NCBI GenBank assembly: GCA_963921795.1 | Contig: OY997654.1 | Coordinates: forward strand, 2,412,206-2,476,205 | Direction of reading: 5' to 3' | DNA length: 64,000 nt | DNA from: Nannobrachium achirus | Taxonomy: Eukaryota; Chordata; Actinopteri; Myctophiformes; Myctophidae | Part shown: piece by piece, positions 21,856 through 33,474 of the stretch | Position numbering within the stretch: position 1 is the stretch's first letter | Layout of the letters: every line of letters begins with the position of its first letter | The notes under the pieces: model-generated | The model's input: only the letters and a program-made list of their open reading frames with translations | What the model was told of the DNA's origin: nothing | The model's database searches: none | Made by a program: the position numbers and the translations under genes

Positions 21856-23564
21856 CTTCCTGCCCCAGAAGTTCTCCCCAAGATGCTAAATGTGACTATG
21901 CTCAAGCACATTTAAAAACACAGCAACTACACCAAGAAAAGAAGAAAGAAAAAACACCTTGCCACGACCCACCCCAGCGCATCAAAATCAGAATTGTAGA
22001 AAGGCCAACATTCTGTAAAATCAGACTGAGCAGCATCCTCATCACATGCATGATAATGGAGACCTGCCCTTTTTCATCATCAGACAGAGTGACTATACCT
22101 TTCAACCTACTTCTCTTTATGCGGGAGCGCAGTGGAAATTGACATGTGCATTAACCAAAAAAAACAAAGGAAAAGGAGAAAAATCTGAATTCACTTTAGT
22201 CTGTGGGGGTAGAGGACTAGCCAACCACCCTTTCACAAGTTAGAATTCATGACACAAAAAAACTGATGAAAAATACTTAAGCAACTTGATTAACTCACAG
22301 ACTACATAACTCCATGTTTGACCCAAAAATACCACAACTTCTCTACAAAGGCCTGTTCTCCCCTGCCATTATCACCACACCAAAGCAACTGGATCCTGGA
22401 AGCAAATAAGTTATTTTTAGGCCAAATCATGGACTTAAAAATCAAACACCAGTGTCTCACACTGATACAAAAACTCAAAAAAACGTGCAACCGCCAAAAC
22501 AGCTGCAGCTAGAACTATCAGACATTACTTGAGCACATCACATGCCAAAATAATTAGATCACATAACAGAAGGACTGCAGTACCCACAGGACTGCACTAC
22601 TCAAAGGACCGCACTACTCAAAGGACCGAAGGACTGCACTACTGTGCCGAAGGACTCAAAAGACTGTAACGAGAAAAAAACAACAACATGAACTAATCAA
22701 AAGAAAGAAAAATATGATGCGCATCACAAATTCACACTACTGAACACAAGCATTTAAAACCATCTGCATTATTAAATTCAAGCGAGTACGTGGGGGTATT
22801 CACAATACCCTTTCACAATTTAGAATTTAACACATAATCGATTTAAAATTCGACTTGAACCAAAACTGCCACTCGATTAACACCACAAGCCCCAGTGCAA
22901 ATGGCAGCTTTGGACACCACACCCACTTTTCGGCCATTCAAATTCTATTGGTTGACAGATTACCCCGGAAAGAAAAGAACTTAAGCTTGCACAGATTTGA
23001 GCCAACCCACCAATTTAGATTGCAAAAGCAAACCAATACAACTAACAAATGTAACCTACTACACATTAACTTACTGGTTTCAAAAGGCTCCTTAAATGTT
23101 AAACTGAGGGGCAGGTACGCCCTGTCAGCTCAGACCCTAATGTGCACACACACATCAGCTCTCTATGGAGCTCCACCTCTCAGAGGTGGAAGGCCAGCTT
23201 GGAATTTTAAGTCCCCCCCCAGCTTGTATTCACTACTACTGGATCAGTACTAGGAAATGGGGCAAGAGAGCTCCCCCTCCCTCCCCATGTACCTATGTAC
23301 TCACCCACCGTAGTATGCAAGAGAATATCGTCAGTTGACACCCGGATACCTTTACCAGTAAGCTGCTGCACCACAAAAACCTCCATCCTCCACTTAGCCG
23401 GTACCTGCTGAAATAGAGGCAGTAAAGACTTAATGATCAGCAACAGTGCTTTAAGTGCCATGTATAATCTAAATTTTCCTACGGTGGGACTCAAACTGAT
23501 ACAAAGTATACAAACCTGTCAACCAGACCAATGCAGACAAAACCAACCAACAGTATAACCAAAA
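21856..23564 (-). other. Internal remnant of ERV-like element, no recognised gene
   Basis: Between the purine tract and the gypsy insertion there is no gag/pol motif. Two minus-strand frames are worth noting. One at 23207-23461 begins 'MALKALLLIIKSLLPLF', a signal-peptide-like start. One at 21902-22105 carries a hydrophobic stretch close to the 3' LTR. Their positions would suit a decayed envelope gene, but this is conjecture. A small minisatellite of 'aggaccgcactactcaa' type units lies at 22565-22665. Confidence 0.4.
22565..22665. repeat. Minisatellite with 'ggactgcactactcaa' units
   Basis: Five or six imperfect tandem units of about 18 bp containing 'aggac[t/c]gcactact'. Confidence 0.8.
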
Positions 23565-23568
23565 CTAA

Positions 23569-24461
23569 TGTAACGGACAGCACTTGGTAGGCAATGATGA
23601 CAGCAGGAACCTCTTTTGACAGTTTATTCTGTAGGAAACAGACAAATATCACCATTTGTCTCCTTGGATGGCCACTGCATAGCATAAAGTCTTCAGCAGA
23701 CCGGAAACATTCTGTCTCCTTTAGCCTAACCAATAACACAAATAATCTAATCTCAGCCTAACCAATAACAGAAATAATCTAATTTAATACACTTGTCTTT
23801 TCTTTTTTTTTTTTTTAACAATAGGTAAATAGAAAAATACTGTAATAGCAGCATTTACTGGGCTAAACATTGTGTTTACAGAAAAACATTCAGCCAGAAC
23901 ATTAAATGAAAACAATATAGTGTTTAGGTACAGTATGTAACACATACCTGTAGGAAACAGACAAATATCACCATTTGTCTCCTTGGATGGCCACTGCATA
24001 TCATAAAGTCTGGGTACACATAAAACAAAATGTACATTCATTTTATTTTCGCGGGAGAAAGCACCACACTGACGTCATCACTAGTTCCAGCTTGATGAAA
24101 CAAAAGACGTTTATAAAGCAGTTCATTTCATTCAGTTTGATCTCCTTACAATGACCCAACATCACGAAATATTTATGCACTGTGTGCTTCACTTTTTTTT
24201 TCATAGTGAAATCACAAAATAACATCACTGTATTTCCAGAGCGCATCTTACCTTCAGCAGACCGGAAACATTCTGTCTGCTGAGGCAACTACGGCAACAC
24301 TACTAGGACACACAGTGCGGCAGCTACAGCAACTCCACTAGGACATACAGTACGATGTGCAGTGACCCAAAATACTATATAAACATTAGTTTGAAACAAA
24401 TTCTGTCTGGTGCTGCTCAATAATGGACACATTCAATTAATTAACTTTTAACTCTGTTACA
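23569..24461 (-). repeat. Gypsy 3' LTR (893 bp)
   Basis: Starts 'tgtaacggacagcac' and ends 'ttaactctgttaca'. It contains two copies of 'ggaaacagacaaatatcacc' followed by 'atttgtctccttggatggcc', so the LTR has an internal duplication. It lacks the 'acagttgaaatgagacg' piece found in the 5' LTR at 31290. Confidence 0.95.
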
Positions 24462-24474
24462 CTCACCCCCACCA
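24462..24474 (-). other. Gypsy polypurine tract
   Basis: On the minus strand 'tggtgggggtgag' immediately precedes the 3' LTR, giving a purine-rich plus-strand primer. Confidence 0.75.
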
Positions 24475-24722
24475 AATTTTGCCAATATTGAGCAAGTATA
24501 CAAAATACACAGTACATTATAACAGGGTCTTCATTAAAAGAAAACCAACCGCGAAAGTGCCCCTTAGGGCGAAGTGGTATGAAAGCAAAATCAAACTCTC
24601 ATTCCAACAACTGGTAGCAGAGTGCCTTATACACCCCACAGGACCCTCACATACTGTGTAGAAAGAAAAGGAAATTACAAATTCCCTCAAACATAAAACA
24701 TACTGTAAACCGCCAAACTCAA

Positions 24723-26819
24723 TTAGCAGCAAAATGCAGTGCCATCTACAACATCCTGCCTTGACATGGTCTGTATCAACCTATTAACCGGTCTGACGAG
24801 GCGACCATACCTAGACCTAGCCCGCGTGGGGCCACGGGTACGACCAGCAGAAGAAGGAACTTGACTAAGAGGGCACTGTGCATCCTCTACCCTGTCGGTC
24901 TGTGTCACTAACCCGGGTGAAAATTGCGTCCGTGCCACACTCTCAGAATCAACATCGGTGGCAATTAATGACCTGGGGTTATAGTTCATAGATTGACCAT
25001 CCCGCTGGTCCACAGGCAGTCCTGAGCCATCTTGGAACCCTGAGATCTCACTCCCATAATTAGAAACATCAGCTTGCGAAAGACTGGACACAGACAGCTG
25101 TGAAATCCAATCCCGGGTCCGTCCCTCTGAATCCACAGTGCCTGGATCAGCCAGGGAGTCATGCCCCTCCCCCTCGGTCGCAGGTGAGTCCCCGCCATCA
25201 GACACTTCACTGCCATCACAAGGAACCGCACTTTCTCCCTCAGCACTTTCCCCCACCATGGACCTCACACTACCGCCTGCGCAATATGAAGCAACAGACC
25301 CAGAATGAACAGAATTGGACACCTCATTCGAGACATCCACAGGAAGAAAATTAACTGACATGAGCAGGTTCCTATGAACCACCTTCTCCAGTCCAGTGAC
25401 TGTGTCACAAATCCTATATGTGTGTGTGTCAGTGTTCTTATTCACCACAGTGTAGACTGTGGACTCCCATCTATCAGCAACTTTCCTCTTTCCCCTCTCC
25501 TTCCTGTTTGCCAAGAGAACCCGGTCGCCCACTTCAATAGCAGATCCCTTCACCCTCCTATTATAAAGCACAGCATGCCTGGCCTGCTCCTTAGCGGCAT
25601 GCTCCTGAGCTATGACCATGGCTTCCTCCAGGTCCGTAGTGAGAGATGCAACATACTTGTCATAGCTCGTCACATTTGAGTCATTCAGAACAGTCCGAAA
25701 GAGGACGTCTATGGGCAACCGAGGAACCCGGCCAAACATAAGGTAAAATGGAGCATACCCCGTCGACTCACTGACTGTGCAATTATACATGAACGTCAAT
25801 GTTTGTAAACGCCGAGGCCAGTCAACCTTTTCGTCGGGTGTCAGGGCACGAATCATGCCCCCAAGGGTCCTATTAAACCTCTCCACACTTCCATTCCCCA
25901 TCGGATGATAGGGAGTTGTGTGAGATTTCTTAATGCCCGAAACCCTAAGAAGTTCACTGATGAGCTCACTCTCGAACGACGCCCCCTGATCACTGTGAAT
26001 CCGTTCTGGAAACCCAAAGACACAGAAGTATTTGTCCCAGAGAACTCTGGCCACCTGCTTAGCTGACTGATCTTTACAGGGAAACGCCTGTGCCATTCTC
26101 GTTAAGTGGTCAGTCACAACCAGAACACTTATTGACTTATTTCTGAAGTCTTCAGCTGAATAAAAATCAATACAAACAAGCTGTAGAGGCCTGGCAGACG
26201 TTATACTTTCCAGGGGCGCCCTCCCCTCGGGCTCAACCGTCTTGGTGACAATGCAGCGATGGCAGTTGCGGACATAATCCCTCACGTCTCTGTCAAGGTT
26301 TAACCAGAAGAATCTCTGTCTAGTCAAGCCAAGACTCCTGAACTGGCCCTGATGTCCTGCATCATCATGAACTCCCCTCAGAACCACATCCTTGAGTGAT
26401 TGTGAGACCACATACTGGAAGCGTTTCGCCTTAGTGATAAGATCCCTTGACACCCTGTACAGTATACCATTGATGACGACAAGCTTCTCCCAGTGCTTGA
26501 TGTATTTCATGACGGCGACAGATTCCTTTGCTTTCTCTCTTCTAGAGGGTCGTCGACATCTCTCCACATAATACAAGACACGAGAAAGGACCCTGTCCTC
26601 CAACTGTTTATCACGTAGGTCTTTCTCCGTATAGGCTGGCAACGAGTCAAGTCCGGGTGAACACAATTGTGGCAAGTACTGCAACGCTGCCACAGCACGG
26701 ACCCTCGCACCTGCGTCCCACTCAATATGTGACTCTACAACGGCAGACACATCTTCCAACTCAATGGATTGAGTATGTGCAAAGACAGGGTCGCCACTGC
26801 TCTGAGAATTGACACTCAC
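24723..26819 (-). CDS. Gypsy integrase (C-terminal part of Pol)
   Basis: An open frame of 698 codons encoding a complete-looking retroelement integrase, which would insert the cDNA in the nucleus. The N-terminal zinc-binding residues are H151, H156, C186 and C189 ('[10 protein letters not shown]', 'NCHRC'). The catalytic triad is D218 ('VCIDFYS'), D277 ('[10 protein letters not shown]') and E313 ('[11 protein letters not shown]'). A GPY/F-like C-terminal module follows around residues 430-480 ('GDRVLLANR', 'VHRNLL'), then a long low-complexity tail ending in an Arg-rich '[18 protein letters not shown]'. The displayed first codon is GTG; translation is expected to be as part of Pol, not from its own start. 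It is one base out of frame with the preceding RNase H segment, which ends at a TGA overlapping this start. Confidence 0.93.
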   Translation of the reverse strand: MSVNSQSSGDPVFAHTQSIELEDVSAVVESHIEWDAGARVRAVAALQYLPQLCSPGLDSLPAYTEKDLRDKQLEDRVLSRVLYYVERCRRPSRREKAKESVAVMKYIKHWEKLVVINGILYRVSRDLITKAKRFQYVVSQSLKDVVLRGVHDDAGHQGQFRSLGLTRQRFFWLNLDRDVRDYVRNCHRCIVTKTVEPEGRAPLESITSARPLQLVCIDFYSAEDFRNKSISVLVVTDHLTRMAQAFPCKDQSAKQVARVLWDKYFCVFGFPERIHSDQGASFESELISELLRVSGIKKSHTTPYHPMGNGSVERFNRTLGGMIRALTPDEKVDWPRRLQTLTFMYNCTVSESTGYAPFYLMFGRVPRLPIDVLFRTVLNDSNVTSYDKYVASLTTDLEEAMVIAQEHAAKEQARHAVLYNRRVKGSAIEVGDRVLLANRKERGKRKVADRWESTVYTVVNKNTDTHTYRICDTVTGLEKVVHRNLLMSVNFLPVDVSNEVSNSVHSGSVASYCAGGSVRSMVGESAEGESAVPCDGSEVSDGGDSPATEGEGHDSLADPGTVDSEGRTRDWISQLSVSSLSQADVSNYGSEISGFQDGSGLPVDQRDGQSMNYNPRSLIATDVDSESVARTQFSPGLVTQTDRVEDAQCPLSQVPSSAGRTRGPTRARSRYGRLVRPVNRLIQTMSRQDVVDGTAFCC

Positions 26820-27040
26820 TGAATCGGGCTGTCCACGACTGCAGGATGACTTGAAACTCCCTTGACTTCAGAAAGGAGACTTGCAAAAGGCTCTGACAAC
26901 AGCCTGAAGCCAACTCTCCCATTGACAAATGGTATGCGACTCAGGGCGTCAGCCACCACATTCTGTGGACCCGGCACATATTTGATATCAAAGTCATAAC
27001 TAGCCAACTTGGCCACCCACCGTTGCTCACAACAGTCCAA
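26816..27040 (-). pseudogene. Gypsy RNase H C-terminus / connection
   Basis: A short open frame with '[20 protein letters not shown]' followed by '[13 protein letters not shown]', the highly conserved end of the gypsy RNase H region. It is separated from the upstream RT/RNase H frame by a frameshift near 27040 (apparent loss of a few bases after 'NNPLTHILT') and from integrase by another at 26818. Pol is therefore not continuous in this copy. Confidence 0.9.
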
Positions 27041-29144
27041 TTGTCAAGATGTGAGTCAGCGGGTTATTGTCAGTCCAGACTGTGAATTTGTGTCCCTTCA
27101 GCCAATGACTGAATTTGTCACAGACAGCCCATTTCAAGGCCAGGAATTCCAAACGGTGGGCTGGATAATTCTTCTGAGACTGAGATAATGACTTGCTGGC
27201 AAATGCGATGGGCCTGGCTCTGGCTTCTCCTTCAGGAATCTGCGACAACACAGCACCAATACCATCTAAAGATGCATCAGTTGATAACATGAAGGGGCGA
27301 GTGAAATCAGGGTGGGCCAAGACGACCGTATTAACTATGGCCGCCTTCAGTCCCTCGAAAGCCTGTTCCTGTGCCAGGGTCCAGTCAGCAGCAGTTAACT
27401 TTTTATTCACCACTTTGCACTTCCCGTGCCTCCCTTTCTTCTTTTCACACTTCAACAGAGAGAAGAGAGGTTTGGCGACAGCAGAGTATTGAGGCACGTA
27501 GTGCTGGTAATAATTAATTAGTCCCAGATATGACCTTATTCGCTTCTGAGATGGAGTCACACCATCAGACTCCATTAAATCGGCACTCGTCATCTTTGAG
27601 ATGCTCTCTACCTTGCTGGGATCTGTCGATACACCACGCTCATCAATTATGTGACCGAGAAACTTCACTGACTTTCTCAGAAAGAAGCACTTTTTGGGGG
27701 CCAACTTCAGATTGTGACACTGCAGTCTCTCAAATACCCTTCCAAGGCGCTCTAAAGCAGTTTCTTCGTCCGGTGCAAACACCAACAGATCATCCAAATA
27801 ACACAGCAGACTCAAGTAATTTTGGTCTCCAAAAATACTGGTCATCATACGCATAAAGCTCCCAGGGCTGTTGCAGAGGCCCTGGGGCAGACGGAATGGT
27901 CTATGGTCAACGAGATGAATGCGGTGCACAAAATCTTTCGCTTCTCCACAGTCAAGATGATGGCGTGAGAAGATCCCTTCGTACTGCACAATCAGGTCAA
28001 CCAACTTCCCCCTGCACCCCTCAGACACATCACAGGACTGTACATCGAGGGCATTCAGCCCAACAGATCTGAGCCTGTCACAATCAGATTGCATGTCAGC
28101 ATTCGTAGATGTCACCGACTGGACACAGCCGACCAATGGAACTGGCAAGGGCTCAGCGACATCCATGTCTTCGAGTGCCATACAGGGGTAGACATCAGCC
28201 AGCTTTGCATTGCGCCTCAACACCACAGGCTTGTGAGACATATTAATGAGCTTCAGTGGTACCCATCTGTCTCCCCACAGTGGCGTAACTATCCTAGCTA
28301 CTAGAATCCCCCTCGGGGCCGAACGGGCTGATGTGGGCTCTGTCACCACAGTACTGCCTGGAGATACAATGGAGTCCACAGGCAATTTCCCCCATACAAG
28401 ATACTCACGGCCAGGTTCCAGACAGACTGCCGAATTACACCTCACAGTGCCAACCTTGTCAGGAATGCTATCACCCCTCCAAGGACTCAGACCAGAGAGC
28501 ATTGACAGATACTGTTCAGTTTCGGGGTCAACTGCATTACAGGGACCAGACACCGCTTTCCAGTAAGAATTGTTCATCTTGGATTCACATAGAATGTGCT
28601 TAATGACATTAGTGCCCAGTATCAGGTCATCGTGCTGACCTGAAACGACAAGTGTTGGGACCAACATCTTACAGCCATATACTTCCATCTTTACGTTAAA
28701 GGCAGACTTAGGCTTGACACGTTGGCCACCACATCCAATCAGGACCACATTCACGTCAATCTGATCATGGGTGGTTATGACTCCCGCTTCTACAAGCTTT
28801 GCCTCTGCAGCCTCACTGAGGCTACAAGCCATAGATCCACTGTCTAGCATACCCCCCAGTGTAACTTTATCACCCATAGCAACAGGTGTGTAGAAAAGAC
28901 TGTCACTGCTGCCCACTCTGTGTATGTTTTGATGCACAACTTCTGCGTCATTACAAGAAGCTTTCACAGACATATAAACCGTCTCAATGTCAGACATGCC
29001 ATCATTTTGGGAGTTTATGTTCAGACCTGTATTGCCTCCCTCAAAACACAGGTCTGCTAGTTTCCCCCAGACTGGGGCTGGGACGACTGAGTATTGGCTG
29101 GACAGTTGGCCTTGGTATGACCAGAAGCCAAACATGAGAAACAC
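27027..29144 (-). pseudogene. Gypsy Pol: protease, internally deleted RT, RNase H
   Basis: A 705-codon frame. The aspartic protease active site is 'LDSGS' at residues 101-104. The RT begins normally ('DFVHRIHLVDHRPFRLP', residues 404-420) but then jumps straight to 'QGLCNSPGSF'. The fingers and palm segment carrying motif A (LD.x.GY) and most of motif B is missing, probably over 100 residues, while the frame is kept. The YLDD box (449-452) and thumb remain. RNase H starts with 'LSTDASLDGIGAVLSQ' and continues to 'WTDNNPLTH'. The frame overlaps gag by 88 bp in the -1 register, as expected for frameshift expression. Without motif A the polymerase cannot be catalytic. Confidence 0.92.
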
Positions 29145-30403
29145 AGTCTGTCTCTCATGCAGTGCGACACTGTGGTGTGAAGAGAATCATTACAAACCCG
29201 ACAAGCTGCCTCCCTGGCACGCCTCTCACCGGGAGCACGCTGGGGTCCCCCACCTCGTGCTGGGACTGCAGTACTGCGCTGCTGCATTTTCACCATCATC
29301 TCTTGAAACATGTCTACCATCCGACTGAGAAGTCTGTCCTCTGACTGCTGAAGATTTTGGGCAACAACCGGCAAGGAGGCAGGGCACAGGGCACAGCCAG
29401 CCTGACTTTGAACTGGACATGAGACAGTAGGTGGCTGAGGTGAAGGATGATAAACCTGGCACTGAGATGGAAAGGAAGGCAAAGAGGGCCCAGAGGCACT
29501 GTACTGCTCAGGCATATGTGGACCGGGTTGCTCACAGGCGATAGCAGCAGCATGGCTCTTCATCTGTACTGCTCCACTAATTCTCCCACTAGCCCTCACC
29601 TCTCTCTGATAATCATCAATTCGCTTTTGAACATCTCGTGCTGTCCATTCATGCATCGGTTTACATTTCAAAATGCAGGACAGCTCTTGGTCTGGGCAAT
29701 GTTTTACAAACATGAGTGCTACTTCATCATACATGTTCCCAGCCCGCTTGCCCTGTCTGTGCAACCCAGCCACGGTTAAGTCAGCTGCATTGTTCAATCT
29801 AATCCAGTAGTCAACCGGGCTTTCCCTGTGTCTGGGCAGGGTAGCATAAAAGTCTGCCATAGGGAGACATGAGGAAGCATCATCAAAGTACTGAAGGAGA
29901 ACATCGTAAATGAGCTCAGGGTGCCGTATGACATTAAGTGATGAATCACTGCGTAAAGCAACTCTCACAACATCCCTGGCTTTACCCCTCAGCCTGCACA
30001 TGATTTCATCACTCTGTTCATGCACAGGAACTGCATGTCTTCTAAGGTAAGTATCAGTTAATTCAATCCACTCCTGAACTGAATATCTGTCATGATCCCC
30101 ACTGAACACCTGAGGTTCTCTGTCAGATTTAACATGAACTGTCACATGTGGGGTCTCATGACCGCTAACGTTACTGGGTAAGTCTTGAGTCTGATTAGGT
30201 GGAGTATTTTGTGGAGCACTGTTCATGTTAACTACCCCTGCTGACATCAACCTTGTAACAATGGACTCTCCAATTTGTGCACCCAACTGTCCCACCATAT
30301 CTGTGAGGTTATTAATAACATCAGTGTCACTACTGGGTGTAGAAGAGTGAGGACCCGCCCCCATGAACTGGCGAACAGGAGTACTACCTAGGTTTTGACA
30401 CAA
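29057..30403 (-). CDS. Gypsy Gag
   Basis: An uninterrupted 448-codon frame encoding the capsid/nucleocapsid polyprotein. The central region ('VQEWIELTDTYLRRH', 'VDYWIRLNNAADL', 'FVKHCPDQELSCIL') has the look of a gypsy capsid domain. Near the C-terminus there are two zinc-knuckle-like motifs: 'CRVCNDSLHTTVSHC' (C-x2-C-x4-H-x5-C) and a canonical 'CFSCLASGHTKANC' (C-x2-C-x4-H-x4-C). These would bind the element RNA. It ends inside the start of the Pol frame, with Pol in the -1 register. Confidence 0.92.
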   Translation of the reverse strand: MCQNLGSTPVRQFMGAGPHSSTPSSDTDVINNLTDMVGQLGAQIGESIVTRLMSAGVVNMNSAPQNTPPNQTQDLPSNVSGHETPHVTVHVKSDREPQVFSGDHDRYSVQEWIELTDTYLRRHAVPVHEQSDEIMCRLRGKARDVVRVALRSDSSLNVIRHPELIYDVLLQYFDDASSCLPMADFYATLPRHRESPVDYWIRLNNAADLTVAGLHRQGKRAGNMYDEVALMFVKHCPDQELSCILKCKPMHEWTARDVQKRIDDYQREVRASGRISGAVQMKSHAAAIACEQPGPHMPEQYSASGPSLPSFPSQCQVYHPSPQPPTVSCPVQSQAGCALCPASLPVVAQNLQQSEDRLLSRMVDMFQEMMVKMQQRSTAVPARGGGPQRAPGERRAREAACRVCNDSLHTTVSHCMRDRLCFSCLASGHTKANCPANTQSSQPQSGGN

Positions 30404-30650
30404 CCTCGTACCCCTCCCACTGCTAGTAACATACTGGGAATCCTCCTCCCCCCACGGTCAGTAAACTGAACACCTCCCCTCCTTGGCAGAACAGGACTGG
30501 CATAATTCTCCATGTCCACAGTAACCCAGCTATTGTCAGCCATAACATATACCGTAAATCACTTGCGTTGTGTTAAACACACTCAAATGTGTCAGACAGT
30601 CTAGAGCATCCACGGCGACCAACGTTGAGTCGATCTTGAAGATCCAGAAG
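30404..30650 (-). other. Gypsy untranslated leader
   Basis: Sequence between the primer site and the first gag codon. No separate gene was recognised. Confidence 0.7.
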
Positions 30651-30662
30651 GTCACGGCACCA
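30651..30662 (-). other. Gypsy primer binding site, tRNA-His
   Basis: One base inside the 5' LTR, the minus strand reads TGGTGCCGTGAC. This is the exact complement of the last 12 bases of vertebrate tRNA-His including CCA; the match stops at the next base. tRNA-His priming is known for other LTR elements such as HERV-H. Confidence 0.85.
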
Positions 30663-30663
30663 G

Positions 30664-31570
30664 TGTAACGGACAGCACTTGGTAGGCAATGATGACAGCA
30701 GGAACCTCTTTTGACAGTTTATTCTGTAGGAAACAGACAAATATCACCATTTGTCTCCTTGGATGGCCACTGCATATCATAAAGTCTTCAGCAGACCGGA
30801 AACATTCTGTTTCCTTTAGCCTAACCAATAACACAAATAATCTAATCTCAGCCTAACCAATAACAGAAATAATCTAATTTAATACACTTGTCTTTTCTTT
30901 TTTTTTTTTTACAATAGGTAAATAGAAAAATACTGTAATAGCAGCATTTACTGGGCTAAACATTGTGTTTACAGAAAAACATTCAGCCAGAACATTAAAT
31001 GAAAACAATATAGTGTTTAGGTACAGTATGTAACACATACCTGTAGGAAACAGACAAATATCACCATTTGTCTCCTTGGATGGCCACTGCATATCATAAA
31101 GTCTGGGTACACATAAAACAAAATGTACATTCATTTTATTTTCGCGGGAGAAAGCACCACACTGACGTCATCACTAGTTCCAGCTTGATGAAACAAAAGA
31201 CGTTTATAAAGCAGTTCATTTCATTCAGTTTGATCTCCTTACAATGACCCAACATCACGAAATATTTATGCACTGTGTGCTTCACTTTACAGTTGAAATG
31301 AGACGTTTTTCATAGTGAAATCACAAAATAACATCACTGTATTTCCAGAGCGCATCTTACCTTCAGCAGACCGGAAACATTCTGTCTGCTGAGGCAACTA
31401 CGGCAACAATACTAGGACACACAGTGCGGCAGCTACAGCAACTCCACTAGGACATACAGTACGATGTGCAGTGACCCAAAATACTATATAAACATTAGTT
31501 TGAAACAAATTCTGTCTGGTGCTGCTCAATAATGGACAAATTCAATTAATTAACTTTTAACTCTGTTACA
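30664..31570 (-). promoter_or_regulatory. Gypsy 5' LTR (907 bp, promoter)
   Basis: Same ends and content as the 3' LTR, plus an extra 'acagttgaaatgagacg' segment near 31290. By position it holds the element's promoter. Substitutions seen against the 3' LTR are g/t at about 30777, c/t at about 30811, c/a at about 31409 and c/a at about 31539, plus a poly-T length change. Confidence 0.93.
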
Positions 31571-31574
31571 CTAA

Positions 31575-31610
31575 CAAAACTAAATTAGAATAGCTTTATA
31601 CAAACTTTTA
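31575..31610 (-). other. Leader remnant of ERV-like element
   Basis: Short internal sequence between the gypsy insertion and the tRNA-Pro site; it resumes from the other side of the insertion at 23564. Confidence 0.6.
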
Positions 31611-31622
31611 GACGAGCCCCCA
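31611..31622 (-). other. Primer binding site, tRNA-Pro
   Basis: The minus strand reads TGGGGGCTCGTC, identical to the first 12 bases of the classic tRNA-Pro primer site of many retroviruses. It lies 5 bases from the LTR edge. It supports a minus-strand LTR element whose 5' LTR is on the right. Confidence 0.8.
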
Positions 31623-32170
31623 ATTCATGCTATGACCCTCATGGTCTAGGGCAAGAATCATAACATAAATGATGGATGAAGACAGTTCTTATAAAAATAT
31701 ATGTGAATTTATTAACAATTAACTAGATAGTATTTACAGAAAATGAATTAATGAAATGGAGAGCAATGAAAACAAACCTAACAGCAACAAAACTTAACTA
31801 CCACTAAAGCATAAGGAGTCCTTTCCGAAGGGACTTAACTAAACATAAGGACAGAGTCACTGGTTGGTTTGGGGTGAGAGGACAGAGGGATCGATTCTCT
31901 GCTGCCGTTTGGCTGACAGTCCTCCACCTACCCCTAGTGGCGAGAAAAATAACCTCTGGGAACTCAGATTGTCCTCCACCATATTGTTCTCAGAGTGAGG
32001 CTTTATTCACGATATTCCTGGCCATTCTATGGAGGCTGCCATTTTCTTTTACAGAGGGTGTGTGCTTAAAAAAAACATCTTTTCACTTCCTCCCAAGTAA
32101 GGAGTGCCAGATTTTGCCAAAGAAATAAGCCCAACAGAAGCAACTAGGCTATACTACTTTACATTTACAA

Positions 32171-32227
32171 TTGAAAATAGCAGATCAGCAAGCGCACAAA
32201 TTGTGAGCTTGTATATTTGCTATTTAA
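32171..32227. repeat. Fold-back motif
   Basis: 'ttgaaaatagcagatc', 'agcaagcgcacaa', then 'ttgtgagcttgtatatttgctattt'. A decayed member of the CAAGCTCACA family. Confidence 0.75.
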
Positions 32228-32605
32228 AAAAATATTGAGGGGAAAAAAAGAAATTTGAATATTTTTGAAAGATTTTAACAACATAAATCTGTGTGGAGGT
32301 CCCTGGCACCACATATTTTCAGATGGGGGTCTGCAACTGTGGACACATATGTTACACTGGGGTCCTTGATATGAAAAGATTTGAGAACCACTGGTTTAAA
32401 AAATATTAGAAAGTAAGCCCAATAAACAACTACACATATTGCTTATTATAAGCAGACATGGCAACACCGGTTCATTCAGAGCCAAGAGCCCAGAGCGCCT
32501 CTACTGACACTTTAATGCAAGGACACAGGAAACCAAATGATGTTTTTTATTTTCTTTCAGGATGTGAACAGGAAGCCGGGGGCGGGGCCAGGAATAACGT
32601 GAATA

Positions 32606-33474
32606 GAGACACACGGGCGCCTACAAATATGGCCGCCCTATTGTGATAGCGACCCCACTTCGGGTAAGGATGAACGGTGAACTGCAGCTGCCAATACAAT
32701 CCCAATGAGAGGCATCGTGAAATATCATAATTTCAGTCCATAGCGATTTTTTTTGTGTTCTTATAAAGTGTCCCATGAGTTTAATTTTGCCTTTTTAAAG
32801 TGGCATATCTGTCATCTTGACACACTACCTACAATATACTTTAATATACTTCATCTGTGAGTCAAAAGTGCTAGCATTGGAAATCTGAAGTTTAGGTGGT
32901 CGCATGGTACATACGTCATGAACGCATCCCTTGAGGGTTTCAATACCCAGATATGCTTGTCTCTCATGTATAATTAGGCTGTTTATTTTTGGAAAATGAT
33001 CGCATCTCGCTTATTCCAAACGGAGTCTTGCAGGTTATTTTTGGATTAATACTAACCTGGAGAATCCACTCTGTAGTTGAAAAGATCGGGATCTTCAAAG
33101 TCGGCGCTCATAAACGCACAGCAGTAAAGACAGTGATGTCACTGAAAAGCGACAGGTTTTCTCTCTGCCGTTTCCCCTCTTCTCTGTTAACATTATGGGT
33201 AACCCATTCAAGTGGCAAATTAAACGTGACTCACATCATGTATTTAGCAAACAAGAAGATATGTTATCAGGGTCAGTCCATACATTTGAAAACACATTTT
33301 TATTTAAATCAATATAGTCTTCAGTTCGTGTATGATTATTTTAATATTTAGGCTAACCAAGGGTGAATTGCAATGACTTTCTATGGGCTGGCTTGCAGTT
33401 CACCGTTCTCCCTTACCCGAAGCGGGGCCGCTGTTTCAATTGTGGGCGTGAATTTGTAGGAGCACGTCTGTCTC
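32606..33474. mobile_element. TA-flanked DNA transposon T, copy 3
   Basis: Same 869-bp length as copy 2, with the 121-bp segment, GAGACA ends and TA outside each end (32604-32605 and 33475-33476). Its left neighbour differs from copies 1 and 2 because of the insertion at 32008-32603. Confidence 0.75.

Larger units (their letters stand above)
23569..31570 (-). mobile_element. Ty3/gypsy LTR retrotransposon, 8.0 kb, structurally complete
   Basis: Two long terminal repeats (23569-24461 and 30664-31570) bound the element. Both have TGTAAC...GTTACA ends, and the tetranucleotide CTAA is duplicated at 23565-23568 and 31571-31574. Reading on the minus strand, the order is 5' LTR, tRNA-His primer site, gag, protease, RT/RNase H, integrase, polypurine tract, 3' LTR. 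Integrase downstream of RNase H identifies Ty3/gypsy and not Ty1/copia. By eye the LTRs differ at about four substitutions plus two or three indels, so the insertion is young. It sits inside the older ERV-like element. Its RT carries a large internal deletion. Confidence 0.95.

Noticed and set aside
22565-22665. Minisatellite as a CRISPR-like array
   Set aside because: The units are contiguous imperfect repeats without spacers, in a vertebrate genome.
29057-29144. The gag/pol overlap as proof of a working programmed frameshift
   Set aside because: The -1 register fits, but I could not identify a convincing slippery heptamer with a downstream pseudoknot by eye.
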